Shown: piece after piece, positions 33,001 through 46,122 of the stretch
Layout of the letters: each line of letters begins with the position of its first letter
Position numbering within the stretch: position 1 is the stretch's first letter
Assembly: GCF_035582795.1 (NCBI RefSeq)
Contig: NC_134377.1
Span: 18,624,501 to 18,688,500, forward strand
Origin: Mycteria americana
Lineage: Eukaryota; Chordata; Aves; Ciconiiformes; Ciconiidae
DNA: 64,000 nucleotides
Direction of reading: 5' to 3'
Notes under the pieces: generated by a model
What the model was told of the DNA's origin: nothing
What the model saw: only the letters and a program-made list of their open reading frames with translations
Databases searched by the model: none
Made by a program: the position numbers and the translations under genes

Positions 33001-33567
33001 TCCGTGCGTGCTGGGGGGAGCGGGCGCTGGGGGGCCCTGGCCGCGCCCGCCAGCGGTGCCTGCTCCCCGCAGGGCCGTCGCCTGCCCCACGGCCGCGGGG
33101 AGGCCTTCCACAGCCCTCCGGCACCCGGCGGCGGCCCCTGCTCCCCGGGGAGGCCGGGGCGAGGGCGGCGGGGGTGGCGCCGGGGCAGGGGCGGGGGGGG
33201 ACGGGGACACACACACCCCCAACGCGCGGCCTGAGGGTGCCAAAGGCCTCGCCCCGGCCGCGGCCCGCACCGGCGAGGACAGGCTGCGCCCGCCGCGGCT
33301 GCCCCCGGGCCGGGGCCCGCTCTCCCGGCCGCAGACCCCGGGCTCGGGTCGCGCAGCTGCCGCGGGCCGGGAGCGGGCGGGTCCTCCCGGCCGGCAGGGG
33401 GCGCGCTGGCCGCCGCGCGCGGGGCGCCGTGCGTCTCTCCGGGGCGGGGCGGGGCGGTGGGACGTTCGGCTCCCGGTGGCGCGGCGGCGTGACGTCACGG
33501 CGCGTCGCGTTCGCGAGGGCGGCTGAGGAGGGTCCGGGCTATCGCCGGCCGCCCGGGCCCCGGCGCG
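32820..33567 (+). promoter_or_regulatory. ESS2: ESS2 CpG-island promoter
   Basis: Strongly CpG-rich sequence with GC boxes (GGGGCGGGGC near 33440) leads into the ESS2 start codon and continues through exon 1. It includes a perfect palindromic CRE, TGACGTCA, at 33490-33497, 70 bp upstream of the ATG. It overlaps the inferred tail of the GSC2 transcript. Confidence 0.7.
33490..33497. promoter_or_regulatory. ESS2: Consensus CRE palindrome in the ESS2 promoter
   Basis: TGACGTCA, a full CREB/ATF site close to the likely transcription start of ESS2. Confidence 0.7.
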
Positions 33568-36500
33568 ATGGAGGGGGCGGCGGTTCCGGCGGCCTCCCCC
33601 GGCGCCTTGGTGCCCGCTGCCGCCGCGGGCACCGCCGCGGCGGCGGGGAAGGAGGCGACCCCGAGGCACCCGAAGAAGATCCTGGACGAGGAGGCCTACA
33701 TCGAGGTAGGCCGCGCTTCCTGGCCCTCGGGCCGAGCGGCCTCCGGCGCGGCGGGGTCCGGCGCGCGGCCGCTGCCCGCCGTAGCCCCGGCTGCGGGTCG
33801 GGCCTGGGGACGAGGCAGCTCTGGGGCCGCCCCGTGGGCTCCTGCTCCTCCTGCGGCGGCAGCTGTCGGCGCGCTGCCACCGGCCCAGCCTCGGCTCGAA
33901 GCGCCCGTGGGCTGCCCGTCCTTCCCGCGCGCTGTGTGCGGCTGGCCCCGAGCTGAGCCGGCGCTCCGAGGTGTCCCGGCACGGCCTTGTAGTTGTCTCT
34001 CTGTTTGCAGAGTTTAGAGAAGATCATTCAGCGAGACTTCTTTCCTGATGTGGAGAAGTTGCGAGCGCAGAAGGAGTATCTGGAGGCTGAAGAAAACGGT
34101 GACTTGGAGAAAATGAGACAAATTGCTATCAAGTTTGGTTCCTCGTTGGGTAAATCATCGAGGGACACACCGGCACCCTGTAAGAACTGGCTCACTGGGG
34201 CATAAGGGTTTTACATCTAATATTACTGCTCTGGTTTATCTAATTTTGTGCAGGCAGTGCTTGTCTTAAAGAACGAAGGTTGGCACTGCATGGGAATTAG
34301 TATCCTGGATGGGGCAGAAACCAGTATCTGATGGCTGACGGTGAATTTCTCTTTGACGGTGTCTAATAATTTCTTCTTGAGGGAATGGTTTTGGAAAACC
34401 AGCTATTGAATAACCATTCCTCATAGGCATCTTTTGCAAAGTTCCTGCTCCCTAGGGAATGTTACGTGCTCTAATGTGCCATATTATGCTATCAGAAACT
34501 CTAAGCTATGTTTTGAATCCTTATTATAGTTTTAGGGGTTCTTGTTGCATCTACAGATGTGTAAGATTTTTATAGATTGGGGACGGAAGGTGTTGGAAGC
34601 TCATGATTATCAGAGGTTCACCTAGCAGGCATCCAACATCCTGTTGTATGTTTGCTTTCACTTCAAGTTCAGGTGTTTCTTATACTGAAGCCCAGTCCCT
34701 GGCTGAGCTCTCACGGTGGGGTTTAGGTAACTGGCTTTCTTGTGGCAAAAGGCACGTGTCACCAAGTGATTTTCCTTCCTCCCGTGCTGTAGGTGCTGGC
34801 CCTGGCCTAGGTTAGGATCGTTATGCTGCTGCTTGCTTCTGTTGGTTAAAGCTGTAGATAGGGTGGCAAATATACCGGGCTGTGGCTCCCCTGTGAATTT
34901 TTCCCAGCAGGAGAAAAATGTCTTGGATGAGAGCAAAATCTTGTTCAGTGGTTGGGACAGAATTGAATAGAATATTTGGAGTCTTTTCACAACTTTTTAA
35001 TTGAATTCTTCTTCTCTTGATACGTCTTCTGTGACTTGTTTGGCGCATGACCCTTGCTACGGTGGGAGATGTCACAGCAAGTGTCCTGTTCCGTGCTCTA
35101 GTAACCATGTGAGCCTTTTTTTCTGTCACAGATGTTACTCCAGCCACGTTTGAAACCCCAGAAGTGCATCCAGGTAGTCTTCCACCAGGGAATAAATCCA
35201 AAGCTGGCATCAAAGCTGCAGAGGAAGGTAGGAGAACGATGTTTCTCTAGCTGAATTCTTCAGGAGCAGGAAAATACTTTTGTGAGCCCTGTCTCCTTTA
35301 AGGGTTTTGGGTATTTAGCAGATGTTTAAGCAGTTTCCTTTAACCTTCTAGTAGGTGAAAATGGTCACCCTGAAGTTGGCTTTGTTGTAATGTTTTACAT
35401 CATGTGTGTGAATTCTCAATTATGGGTCTCTTTATGGCTGCGTAAATTCTTAACTCAGTTGATCTCTTTGAAGGCAGTAAATTTTTCCCCCCCGTGTGTC
35501 ATGGTTTAACCCCAGCTGGCAACTAAGCACCGCACAGCCACTCGCTTACTCCCCTGCAGTGGGAGAGAATTGGAAGAGTAAAAGTGAGAAAACTCATGGG
35601 TTGAGATAAAGACAGTTTAATAGGGAAAGCAAAAGCTGCGCACGCAAGCAAAGCAAAACAAGAAATCTCTTCACTCCTTCCCGTGGGCAGGCAGGTGTTC
35701 AGCCATCTCCAGGACAGCAGGGCCCCATCATGTGTAACGGTGACTTGGGAAGACAAACGCCATCACTCTGAACGTGCCCTTCTTCCTCCTTCTTCCCCCA
35801 GCTTTATATACTGAGCATGACACCATATGGTGTGGGTTATCCCTTTGGCCAGTTGGGGTCAGCTGTCCCAGCTGTGTCCCCTCCCAACTCCTTGTGCCCC
35901 CCCAGCCCACTCGCTGGAAGGGCAGTGTGAGGAGCAGAAAAGGCCTTGACTGTGTGTGTAAGCGCTGCTCAGCAATAACGGAAACATCCCTGCGTTACCA
36001 ACACTGTTTCCAGCACAAATCCAAAGCATATCCCCATACTAGCTACTGTGAAGAGAAGTAACTCTACTCCAGCCCAAACCAGCACACTGTGTCACCTGAA
36101 ATTAATTCTGTAAGTAAACAAAGATTGTAGGGGCAGAGCTATTCATATAGTGTATTAAAAACGTCTGCTAGCAGCTGGCCACTTGTGCATTTTCCCTTTT
36201 AGAACAAATAGCTATAAATGCCATAAAAGGCTTTATGTGAAAGTTGGTTGTATGTCTTCCAAAAAAGAATTTATTATTGTACCACTCTGTGTGAATATAT
36301 CTTTTTTTCACCAAGCTTCGTGTTAATTATTAGTGGGTCCATAGAAGGCTCGCCGTCAGAAGGGATTAAGAGTTATGTATAGCACTCTCATAGAAAGGGA
36401 CGTATTAACCTTTCTCGGACTTCTTCCCTCGTCTTGTTAGGAGAAGCAGAAAAAGATGATAAAGATGCACTTCCCAGTCTGGACAGCTTCTTAGCAAAAC

Positions 36501-39500
36501 ACACAAGTGAAGATAACGCTTCGTTTGAGCAGATCATGGAAGTGGCCAAAGAGAAGGAGAAAGTCAAGCATGCTTGGCTGTACGGTGCAGAAGAGGAGTA
36601 TGCCCAGGTAGGGAGGTGGCTCAGCTGTATCTCTGCTCTTCCAAAGTGACACAACAGGGAAATACCATTTTACTGTATTTCTTTCTTGTTTGATTAAACA
36701 GAATATTATCTGACCTTTTGTTTTCAAATCCTGCTTATAGATATGGACGAGAATTTGTTGGCTCTGAGCATGAGACTGTTGAATTACTCATATTATTGAA
36801 TAAGAATAGAAAGGTCTTGATTTTGAATAGTAGGTGCATGGGGTGATCACATCTAAATCTGAGCTAAGCCTGAGTTTCCTGTGTCCTGTGACAGCTCGTT
36901 GCTTCCTTTTGCAGTCCTGTTTTTTTCCCCATCTGTAACTCAAGAACAGTGTTGACACAGTTGCTGAGGATCTGTCTCTTCCTAAAGCTGTGAGACTGTG
37001 AAGCATTGCACTAAGTGCAAGTATTCCTGTTCCTGGCAGTCTCTTCCAGAAGCAGCAATACCAAGGAGAGCAGCTGAGAACAGTTCCTGTTGTTTGTCCG
37101 TCAGCCCTTTATTATTCACAGTTAGGTTGTCTTTCTTATTTCAGTTTTCTGTTTCTATTATCAGTAATAATCCATTCAGCTGCCAAAGAAAAGTACTGTA
37201 CACAGTACGGCTGGCTGTGCTATCTTCCTCAGCTAGCTTCATGGGAGGTTCAGGAGCTGTTCTGGGGCTGCCATGTCAATCTTTCTCCATCGGCAGTGGG
37301 CAGCTGGCACTGTTGCCAGATGTATTGGTGATGGATGTGAGCTGCAGTGCCTTTTAATGGAGTTTGGCACTGACGCATGAGTGTTTGCTGCTGCTGTTGT
37401 GAGTGGGTGTTATGTTTTTATCCCAGCTAATGTAAACCCTTGAAGTCTGTTACAGTAAGAATGTCCTCTGTGGCTCCTTATGCATCTTCTTTGCTGAAAT
37501 GCTTTCATCCAGAATTAAAAGGCAGGCAGCAAGAGAACATGCCCAAAGCACAGGGGTTGTTTCAGGTCAAGGTGAAGTTGCTGGAGCTGGTCTTGTGCTG
37601 ATGTTGTGTGTCTTCCTGTCAGCCAGCACTCTGTTCAGACCTTGCATTTCCTCGCACAGCATGCCTATTTGTGTAGCAGACAACTTCGCTATGCCTCGTT
37701 TTAGTGTATTCAGTGGCAATACTGCTATTTAAATGTATATGGGCGATACCTATTAAAGACAACATCAGTTGATGTCTTTAATATATAGCTTCTGGTAGTA
37801 ACTGTCTAGTTTAATTAGCGTGAGAATTTTAAAATGGAGTAACTTACCAGTGGCTGACTGCGTTCTGTTAATTTCTTTTTGGTATCAGTGATACTAGCAT
37901 GCTGGTAACAGCATGCAAGTAATCGTGTGAATATGTCAAATGCTTCCATACCTGTACTGCCTATGGAAATGTTGGAAAACTCTCTGACTAAGTATTGAAG
38001 AAGTGTCTGTTCTTTTGTTACTGCTGGCTTCAGCTGATGCAGTTTGCATGAGACTAGGATGGTACAAATATTCTCCCAAGGTTACATGCCAAAGCCTTGT
38101 AGACTGCCTTTATATTAGATATAAGTGTCATACGTTGTTCTTCCCTTACTTAGCAATGAATGCTTCATTTGAATTTTGATGAGTAGATAGAGAAAAAAAA
38201 CAGAAAAAGTTTGAACCATCACAAGTGTTGTCACAAGACGTAATAAACAGTCATAAACATAATCTTTCTGAGAAGTTAATTCTGTAGTTCTCACTTGATT
38301 TTATACTAGAACTTCATGTGGAGCTGTTGTTTGCAAGCTCACCTGGGGTCAGGATTGTTTCTAAAATGCCACTTGCCAGAGAGAGAGTGTTTGTGCCATG
38401 CCAGATGCAAAGTGTGCTAGGGCTGAGCTCGTGACTGAGCTCTCCAAGTTGTGTATGCCTGATTAAAAGATTGTAGGAGTCTGAAACAGACTTGATTTTT
38501 TTTCTTTTTTAAACTTTTTTTTCCATTGCCCTTTCAGCGACGAAATGAGAACCTGGCACTTCCTTCAGCAGAGCAGCAAGCTCTGGAGAATGTGAAAGCT
38601 GGATTGGAGACCTGGGAGTACACAGCTCGAAACACGCTCATGTATTATCCGACAGGTGAGGTGCGCAGGTTTCTTAGCAGAGGCATTGGTTCTAGGTGGG
38701 TTGACTCCAAATAGTGCTTACAGCACTTCTGTAGATGACTGATGAAGTTGTTTAAAAAGCCTTTTTTTTTTCTTTTTTTTTTCTTTTTTTTCCCCTCCTT
38801 TTTTTTCTTTGGACCTTGCTCCTTTGCCTCTGATTGCAAAGTTTGATCATGTTCTATTTGTCATTGAGAAACTCATTATCTGTATTACAGAAGCACTTGT
38901 TTTCAGGAGCCAAAGTTCTTTCCAGTTTGGTCTGTCTTATTTATGAGCACTTTCTTGTCATCTTTATTCATTCTTTGCTTCTGCTTGAAGAGTGCTCCTT
39001 GGGCTTGTTGGTCCCTTGGTTGCTATAGAAAACTACATCATTTTGTAAATGCAGTTTTCTTTTTGGCAATAAATGTAAAACTGATAATTTCTGCAAACCA
39101 GTGAAGTAGAGAAAAGAAAGTCTTGTTGACTATTTTGTTAAAAAAAAAATAATCTTAATTTATAGATTTGGGGTGTTACAAAGCATATATCTAGTGGAAA
39201 TTTTGTTTGAAATTGCTAGAGATACACACTGCAATTGCTGATGGATTGTGTGTTGTGGAGGAATGTGTGGCAAGTGTCACGTTGGTCGGGACCTTTAGAG
39301 CACACTGCCTAGTGTTACCTGAGCCCTTTCTTAAAAGACATTTTGCTTTTCAAGGTGTACCTGATGAGGATGACGTATTTAAGAAGCCCAGGGAAGTTGT
39401 CCATCGAAACACTCGTTTTGTGAAGGACCCTTTTAGCCAAGCCGTGAGCAAGTCACAGCTCCAGCAAGCTGCAGCCCTCAATGCTCAGGTTGGATAATTT

Positions 39501-42500
39501 TACTACTTCTGACTAAACCTTTGTTAGACTCTGCCCTCTGGTGGTGTTTGTCAACCAGGAGAACTCTGTGTGTGCTAGATGCAGCTGACTCACACCTTTC
39601 TCCGCGTGAATAGCATTGTCTTTTTTATTTCAGTACAAACAGGGCAAAGTGGGACCAGATGGGAAAGAACTGATACCCCAAGAGTCTCCAAAAGTGAATG
39701 GATATGGATTTGTGGCTACCCCCTCTCCTGCCCCTGGTAAGAGGGTTTTCTTATTTTTTCTGATGTAAGAGGACTGCTACTGCACCTATTTTGCTCTGTT
39801 TGTTCAACACCGGGTTATCATTGTTGGTTTAGACAAGGAGGTAAGCTTTCTATCTGTATATGTCTCATGAGCTGGTGACTTTCTTGTGTACCGTGTACAC
39901 CAGCTCGATGCAGTGCTTAAATCCTAGTCCAATACACTGGCAAGAGAAGTCATGCTGGACCTGAGAGGCCCTGAACAAGCTGCCGTGCCATTGCTTAGGA
40001 ATCATATAGAGCCTTCCTAGGCAACTGTGGTGCTGTGGCTGCTTGTTTTATCCCTGGGTGATGCTTCTCTAGAGCTTAAAGGTAAGAATTCAAACATTTC
40101 ACAAACATGAACCTTCCAACGAGTTCAGGTGCTCGTTTTTCAAAATGAGGAGCATTCGTGTCTGTGTGTCCAGTAGTTTGCCGAGTGATGGTTCAGCCTG
40201 GCTCATAAGGATGTGGCATATCTCACTTCCTTCACAGCCTAACCTACTGTTCTCCTCCAGGTCTACTGCTTTCTAGGTTCTTCCTTTGAATATGCTTGTG
40301 TCTTACAGATTCCTTTTGTTCAGATGTATTAGCTGCAGGATACTTTCAGTTAGAATAGATTATTTTTGTTCCAGTTGAAATGTGGTATCTGAATTTTTAG
40401 CTGTTCTTCACCAGCCATTATGTTTCCCTGTCTTTTGTTAAGCTAAAAGGCGAACATACTGAGGCTTTTCCTCTGGAAAGCCTGTAGGTGGCATTTGAGC
40501 GCACCTTCTTTCTCCATTGTAAGTGCCTTTTACAAACGCTGGACAGCAGGATTTTCTAGCCAGTGACTTAATCGGGCTCTTAAAATCTGTTCTGCAGTTG
40601 TAGCTGTTAGACAAGGTGCAGTCACTGGTACAGGCTAGCCTCAAGACGAATTGAGGGTATGTTTGGCTATTACACATATCTTAAGTCCCCTGCCTGTTTC
40701 CCTGCTTTTAAACAGTTCCCTGTGTTGAAGGAGTCTTCATACAATAGCAGAGGGGTAGACTAGTACTGTAGAGGAAAAAATGAAAGTGTTGCTAAGCAAA
40801 AGCTCGCCAAATGGAAAAATAAACACATGGAAAGGACAGTGCTTGGGTGTTGCAACCTAGAGGGTGACACAGCCACAGGCAATCCTGTGAGTTTAAGGTC
40901 ATGCCCTTTTAATGGGAACCACATGTTACTGTTCACCATTGGCTGTGATTTCCTCTGCAGTGGAGGGGCTCCTTTGTGTGTTGATGAATTTGCTGCATTT
41001 CATAATTTGCTTCTCTGGATTTTTTTGTGGTGAATGAATAGTCAAATGTCTTGCATGAGCATGACTTTAAATTTGTTTTTAGGTGTGAACGAGTCTCCTT
41101 TTATGACATGGGGTGAAATCGAAAGCACCCCTTTGCGTCTGGAAGGGTCAGAAACGCCGTATGTGGACAGAACACCTGGACCAGCCTTCAAGGTATTTCC
41201 TGTCGGGAGTTAGCATGTCATTCTTTTGTGGGGGGAAGGACTAAGAAGGGAAAGGCAAGTAACTAATAGATTAACATTGTTGTGGGAGTGTGACACATCT
41301 CTGGGCTCTGTTCCCAGTCCTTGAGACTAATAATCTAGGTTCTGCTTGGAGGGTGGAGGTGGACATGGCTCCACATGAAAGCTACTTGATGCAGATACCT
41401 GAGGTAGAACACACACTGTTGGCAGGAAAGTGAGACTCAATATTTGATGATGAGCCCAGACAGAGGGGCTTTCAGAGGAAGCTGAAGAGATGCCTGATTT
41501 CTCTGATTTTGATGTATGAGTGGGTAGAAATTGTAGGATTTCCCTCTGCCTTGATCTTCTGGCTGTCACAGCCTGAGGCAGGTGTATCACTTGAGAGTAG
41601 AAAAGGCACTCTGGCTTTTCTAATGGCATCTGACCCTGCATGCTGCCTATCTCCTGCTGGTGTCATTGAATGTGAGCTGTCTGAGACTCTTAGTTTAAGA
41701 AAGGTGTAATTTGCTGTATGTGCCTCTGTTTTGTCAGAGTCCAAAGCCCTTGACTGGTTCTCCTGCTGTTTAGCAATGTCTGTGTTTGCCTGAGAGCTGG
41801 CTGGCTACAGGCCCGTCTGGGCAAGACACAGGTGACATTGTTTGTCTAGGAGAGACAGCAGGAGGAAATGCCAGAGGTAATGGCTGCTTCCTTGACTGAA
41901 CTGGTTTTACCATTTTTGTTACTTGCTAAGGCAGGTTGAAGGTCTCGCTGTGTCCTGTCTGGCTTTTATATAGTAGCTGAGGGGTGTGGGCTGACCCCAG
42001 TTCTCCCCAGTTTTGATCCTTGTAGGCTGGAATCCAACTGTGAAGGCGCTTTGACTCATTTATGCAGCACTTACATGAGTGCCTTGGTGAGTGAACTGTG
42101 TGATGCATTTATAGATCCTGGAGCCTGGGCGCCGTGAGAGGTTAGGACTCAAGATGGCAAATGAAGTGGCAGCTAAAAACCGAGCGAAGAAGCAGGAGGC
42201 ACTTCGAAAAGTGACGGAAAACTTGGCCAGGTGAGAATTCTGTTCTGACAGCAGAACTGGGGATGGGTATTTTCTGATGAGATTTAAATCAACATATGTA
42301 GAAAGGGAGGAATGATAAGAGTACTGGAAGCAGGAAGAGGTACAGTCAAACTAAAAGTTTTTAGAAATTAAAAAACTTAATTCCTGAGGGAAGGTGGCTG
42401 GTGGCTGTTCCTGATACTCCCTCTTGTCAGCATTACTGTTCTGCCCTACAGCCACCCAGCCATGCATCTGGATTGGTGTCTTGCCTCATTGCAAAGAGGA

Positions 42501-43074
42501 GACATGATAAGGCTTGCTTGGCTGGGTCATGGGAAGGATGGAATAGGCTCAAAGGAAAAGGCAGGCAGTGCCACTCAGGTTTGGGAGGGATGTAGGAGGT
42601 TCCTCTGTCACTTGTATCTCTAGAGAAGCAGGCTGCATTTACCTGCAGGCAGAATGACTTCTGCAGCCAGTGGGTCTGGTCTGTGGGGGGACTGGACACT
42701 GAGCTCACCTGTGGAAGCATTGATCCTCTTCCTGATAAATGGCAGATTTTTACTGTAAAATCTCCTAAAACTGTTTATTCTATTCCAGCCTCACTCCGAA
42801 AGGACTAAGCCCAGCAATGTCACCAGCTTTGCAAAGACTAGTAAACAGGACTGCAAGTAAATATACCGACAAAGCCCTGCGAGCCAGCTATACTCCTTCC
42901 CCAGCCCACACAGGAACTCCTGGTTACAAGACCCCAGCAAGTGGGCATCATACACCCACAAGCACTCCACAATCTAGGACAGTATCTCAGACGCCAGTAT
43001 CTCAGGATACTACGTCGATCACAGACAATTTACTGCAGCTTCCTAAAAGAAGGAAGGCATCTGATTTCTTCTGA
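33568..43074 (+). CDS. ESS2: ESS2 (DGCR14) splicing factor homologue
   Basis: Nuclear protein of the ES2 family, found in the spliceosomal C complex. Ten exons: 33568-33705, 34011-34179, 35132-35227, 36441-36607, 38538-38655, 39355-39488, 39634-39736, 41083-41192, 42115-42230 and 42789-43074 (TGA). All junctions are GT-AG and in phase, giving 478 residues against 476 in human. An Ala/Pro-rich N-terminus leads into LDEEAYIESLEKIIQRDFFP, the hallmark opening of the family. Further conserved blocks are SLDSFLAKHTSEDNASFEQI, an acidic/lysine-rich VAKEKEKVKHAWLYG, ENVKAGLETWEYTARNTLMY, and FMTWGEIESTPLRL in exon 8. The Ser/Thr/Pro-rich C-terminus ends in a basic RRKASDFF. Intron 3 contains a solo LTR, antisense to the gene. 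Downstream it faces the TSSK gene tail to tail, about 1 kb apart. Confidence 0.97.
35497..36086 (-). mobile_element. Solo LTR of an avian endogenous retrovirus, ERVL-like type
   Basis: About 590 bp, in minus-strand sense, bounded by TGTGCTGG at 36086 and a TGACA end at 35497. Near-matching 5-bp direct repeats flank it (35492-35496 and 36087-36091). A TATA-like motif and a poly(A)-signal-like motif are visible on the minus strand. No internal retroviral genes accompany it, so it is a solo LTR and a fossil. The sequence type is one I know as abundant in Neoaves; moderate age is inferred from its fairly well-kept termini. It lies in ESS2 intron 3. Confidence 0.8.
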
Positions 43075-44091
43075 ATATTCCAGTCACCAGCAAGGCGATA
43101 GTGACCTGGCTGTGCTCAGCTGTCTGCAAAGTGGATGTTGTGAGCCATTGGTAGTAAGGGGTGTCTAGATACAGCTGCCAGAATGGAAGCCAGTGGTTAC
43201 AAGATCTGGGACCAGTGCTACGTTAGACTATATAGCTAAAATAGCCTGGGATGTGCTTTTTGGAAGCAGAGCATCTCCTGCTGTGGTATAACTTCCCTTT
43301 GAACTGCATGGGTGGGATGCACAGGACTGCTGTAGCAAAAGGATGCTTCCTGCAATGGCAGAGAAGATTCTGGACTCTTGGAAAACTACATAATTTTTTA
43401 AAGATATATTTCTTTTTAAGATGGCTATGCATTTAAATACGTTTCTGTACAGACATGTCTATTTATAAAATGCGGTAAGCCTTCCTAAAAGGTTGAACTG
43501 GACTTTCTTCCAGCTTGTCAAACTTCTTTGGTTTTGTACTTTGCAGAAGAGGGGATACAACCATGTATATATTGAGACATGACCCAGAATTTTAGAGGGC
43601 TTCTCTTTAATTTAAGAGGACTTTAAACTGATGCTCTTGAACGTACAGTGGGCCTGTCAAGGGAGTTGGTACGTTATGGAAACAGTATGCATATAGTTTC
43701 AGACATCAGTTCACACTTCCTAATAACCTGCCCTCTTACTTACTGAATCCAAAATGTGGTTGATGTGCGTGTGAATTCTGCAGCCGGTGTAGTCAGGAAC
43801 TTGAGAAACATGAGTGTAAGAGCTGTTAAGTGTCAGCAGCACTGAAAGAACCTTTCCAATGTGTTCTGACAGTAACTTCTCATCCCCGCAAACCATATCA
43901 GAGACAGGTCTTTTGAGAATAATGGTGTTAAGCTGTTCATTCACCTCAGCAAATGTACTGTGTCTTCTGTTTCTATACTTTGTAAAGCAAAAGACAAAGG
44001 CTATTGGTGAAAGGGTCCAGAGAAGCTGAAGTTGAGAGCCAGCAGTTCGCAAGTTAGACCAACTTCGTGATATCGTTAAAACCAGCCATCC
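43075..44091. other. Tail-to-tail interval between ESS2 and TSSK
   Basis: Presumed overlapping 3' UTRs of the convergent ESS2 (+) and TSSK (-) transcripts. I see no canonical AATAAA for ESS2 here. A TTTAAT at about 43606-43611 would be ATTAAA for the minus-strand gene. No other feature is visible. Confidence 0.4.
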
Positions 44092-45060
44092 TTAAGAGGA
44101 TCCCGTTGCCTTCTCTCCTTCCCCTTCTGCAGAATGGGATTTGGCTTGTTGCTTGTGCTCAGGCTTTCCTTCATGCAGGTTTTGCGAGCACTCACCCTCT
44201 TCTGCAGCTGGCAGAGGGGAAGGGATCGTGGATTTTGGGGTCTGCAACCATGAGTGTTTCAAAACTTCATCTATGCACAACCTCTGAGACACATTGGGCT
44301 GGAGCAAGTGGTGAATGAGGTCCTTGCACTCTGCAGTCAGGTATTTTGAGTTGGGGAAGGGAATCCTGTGTTGTTTCTGAATACAGATCATTTTCCTGAC
44401 ATTGGAATCATCAAATGGCATGAAAGCGTAGACCATTGTATACAGGATGACACCCAGGCTCCATATGTCAGAAATCCTGGGGTCACAAGGAATGCCCTGT
44501 AGCACTTCAGGGGCTGCGTATGCAGCAGACCCACAGAAGGTTTTGCTGAGAATAGTTCTTCCATTTTCATCCCGAGACAAGGATTTGGAAAAGCCAAAGT
44601 CTGACAGCTTGATGTTGAGATCTTCATCGAGAAGGATGTTCTCACATTTCAGGTCCCTGTGAGCAAAGTCTGAGTCGTGGCAATGCTTGATGGCAGAAGC
44701 CAACTGCTGAAACTTGATGCGAGCGATGTCCTCTTTCATAGCTCCCGTGATCTTGATGTAGTCTAGGAGGTCTCCCTTTTCCCCCAGCTCCATCACAATG
44801 TACACTTTCCCAGCTGATGTCTCAAAAATCTCATAGGTTTTGATGATTGAGGGGTGGTGCAAACGTCTCAAAGCCTCTATTTCCCTGGGGAGAAATCTTT
44901 CCAGGAAGTCCCGAGGAGTTTTCCTCTTGTCGATTATCTTGACAGCCACATTACGTTTCAGCCGGTCGCAGTAGGCGGATTTCACTTTGCCATAAGAACC
45001 TTCTCCTAGCGTGTTGCTCAGGCTATAGCCTTTCTTTCCAAGCACCACAGCGTCATCCAT
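44092..45060 (-). CDS. TSSK2: Testis-specific serine/threonine kinase, TSSK1/2 type
   Basis: Single-exon gene of 322 residues; TSSK kinases act in post-meiotic spermatids. The N-terminus [14 protein letters not shown] matches TSSK1/TSSK2. All catalytic elements are present: glycine loop GEGSYGKV (19-26), VAVK Lys41, alpha-C Glu60, HRDLKCEN with Asp136 and Asn141, DFG Asp154, activation-loop Thr174 in [15 protein letters not shown], and [10 protein letters not shown]. The kinase domain ends near residue 272; the Ser/Glu/Lys-rich C-tail is shorter than in mammals (358-367 aa). The SAAYAAPE spelling matches TSSK2 rather than TSSK1. Its position downstream of and antisense to ESS2 is that of mammalian TSSK2, which overlaps the 3' end of ESS2. 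No damage is seen. The pre-duplication TSSK1/2 ancestor is an equally good label. Confidence 0.93.
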   Translation of the reverse strand: MDDAVVLGKKGYSLSNTLGEGSYGKVKSAYCDRLKRNVAVKIIDKRKTPRDFLERFLPREIEALRRLHHPSIIKTYEIFETSAGKVYIVMELGEKGDLLDYIKITGAMKEDIARIKFQQLASAIKHCHDSDFAHRDLKCENILLDEDLNIKLSDFGFSKSLSRDENGRTILSKTFCGSAAYAAPEVLQGIPCDPRISDIWSLGVILYTMVYAFMPFDDSNVRKMICIQKQHRIPFPNSKYLTAECKDLIHHLLQPNVSQRLCIDEVLKHSWLQTPKSTIPSPLPAAEEGECSQNLHEGKPEHKQQAKSHSAEGEGEKATGSS

Positions 45061-45194
45061 GGTGGGTGAGCCGGGGGGACCTGCATGAGTTGGTGCTGGT
45101 GTGCATCATGCGTGGTGGCAGGTGGTGTGCCCATGCACCATGGTGGCTGCCCTGGTGTGGTGGGCGGGTGGGCACCCCAGCGCTGGCCGCTGTG

Positions 45195-45274
45195 TGATGT
45201 CACAGGCAACCGCCCCCGCGCAGGGCACTTGAAAGGACCTTTTAGCCCTTTTATAAAGCTACTGGATGATGTCA
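45195..45274 (-). promoter_or_regulatory. TSSK2: TSSK core promoter: TATA box flanked by CRE-like sites
   Basis: On the minus strand a strong TATA box (TATAAAAGG, TATAAAA at 45255-45249) lies about 190 bp upstream of the start codon. Two identical CRE-like octamers, TGATGTCA on the plus strand (TGACATCA on minus), lie at 45267-45274 and 45195-45202. The first is immediately upstream of the TATA box. Short TATA/CRE promoters are typical of haploid germ-cell genes driven by CREM; that assignment is inferred. Confidence 0.55.
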
Positions 45275-46122
45275 TCTAGGGCAAAACTTAACATCAAGTC
45301 AGTGAGAGACATTGGTTGTGCTCTGCCTTCTTCATAAAATGATCTTTATCCTTAGTTTCACTAACAGGATGGAAGTAGCTTAAATGTTTTTCTTTTTCTT
45401 TCCTAAAATGCACCTGTCTTTATTCACATTTTAGGTGAAATTTTGTCTGTTGTCTTTTTGTATGTCTTGGATGACCTTTCAAGTCCCACGTGGGCTTGCT
45501 TTGGCGCATGGTGGCCTTTCTCCTTGTTGGCCAGCTTTCCTCAAAAGGGATGGGATGCTGCTTTTCTTGTCTTCACCGGGGCTGTGTTCAGGAACTGGTT
45601 TTTTGTTTTTGTTTGGTTTTTTTTGTTTTTTTTCCTCATGGGCTTATTAGGGAGAGGAGGTGGCTTCTCTTAAGTTCTTTGTTGTTCATCCAGCCCCTCC
45701 ATTTTGTAGCTCTGATGATTGGCTGCTTTTGTGGGCTTTGCAGCTGGCTTTTTCTTAAACCCTTACTCAGTGGGGGAGTTGGGTTTTGACTTCCGGCTTC
45801 TGGTGTTCTTGAGAAAGGATCACACCAACACCTTCCTCAAAAAGGCTCTGAGGATTACTGTTTTGCATGTTGATTGCTTCACTGTAATCAGCCTCTGGGG
45901 CTTTTTGCTTTGCGTTGATTTCAGCTTTTTGAAATTTGTTTTTACAGCTGCTATGTGTGTGACTCCAAAGACGTGATGATGTTGATGATTACAACATGGG
46001 CTAGGGACAATGCTGCTGCATCCACCAGAATGGACGACAATGTCATTCTGAAGAACAGAAGTGGTAGTTCTGACAGCCAAATTGGGGCTTTTCTTTGGTT
46101 TTTTCCTCCCATTCTTTGAAAC

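Noticed and set aside
32770-33669. 299-codon minus-strand frame over the ESS2 promoter
   Set aside because: CpG-island artefact, Arg/Pro/Ala-rich, no domain.
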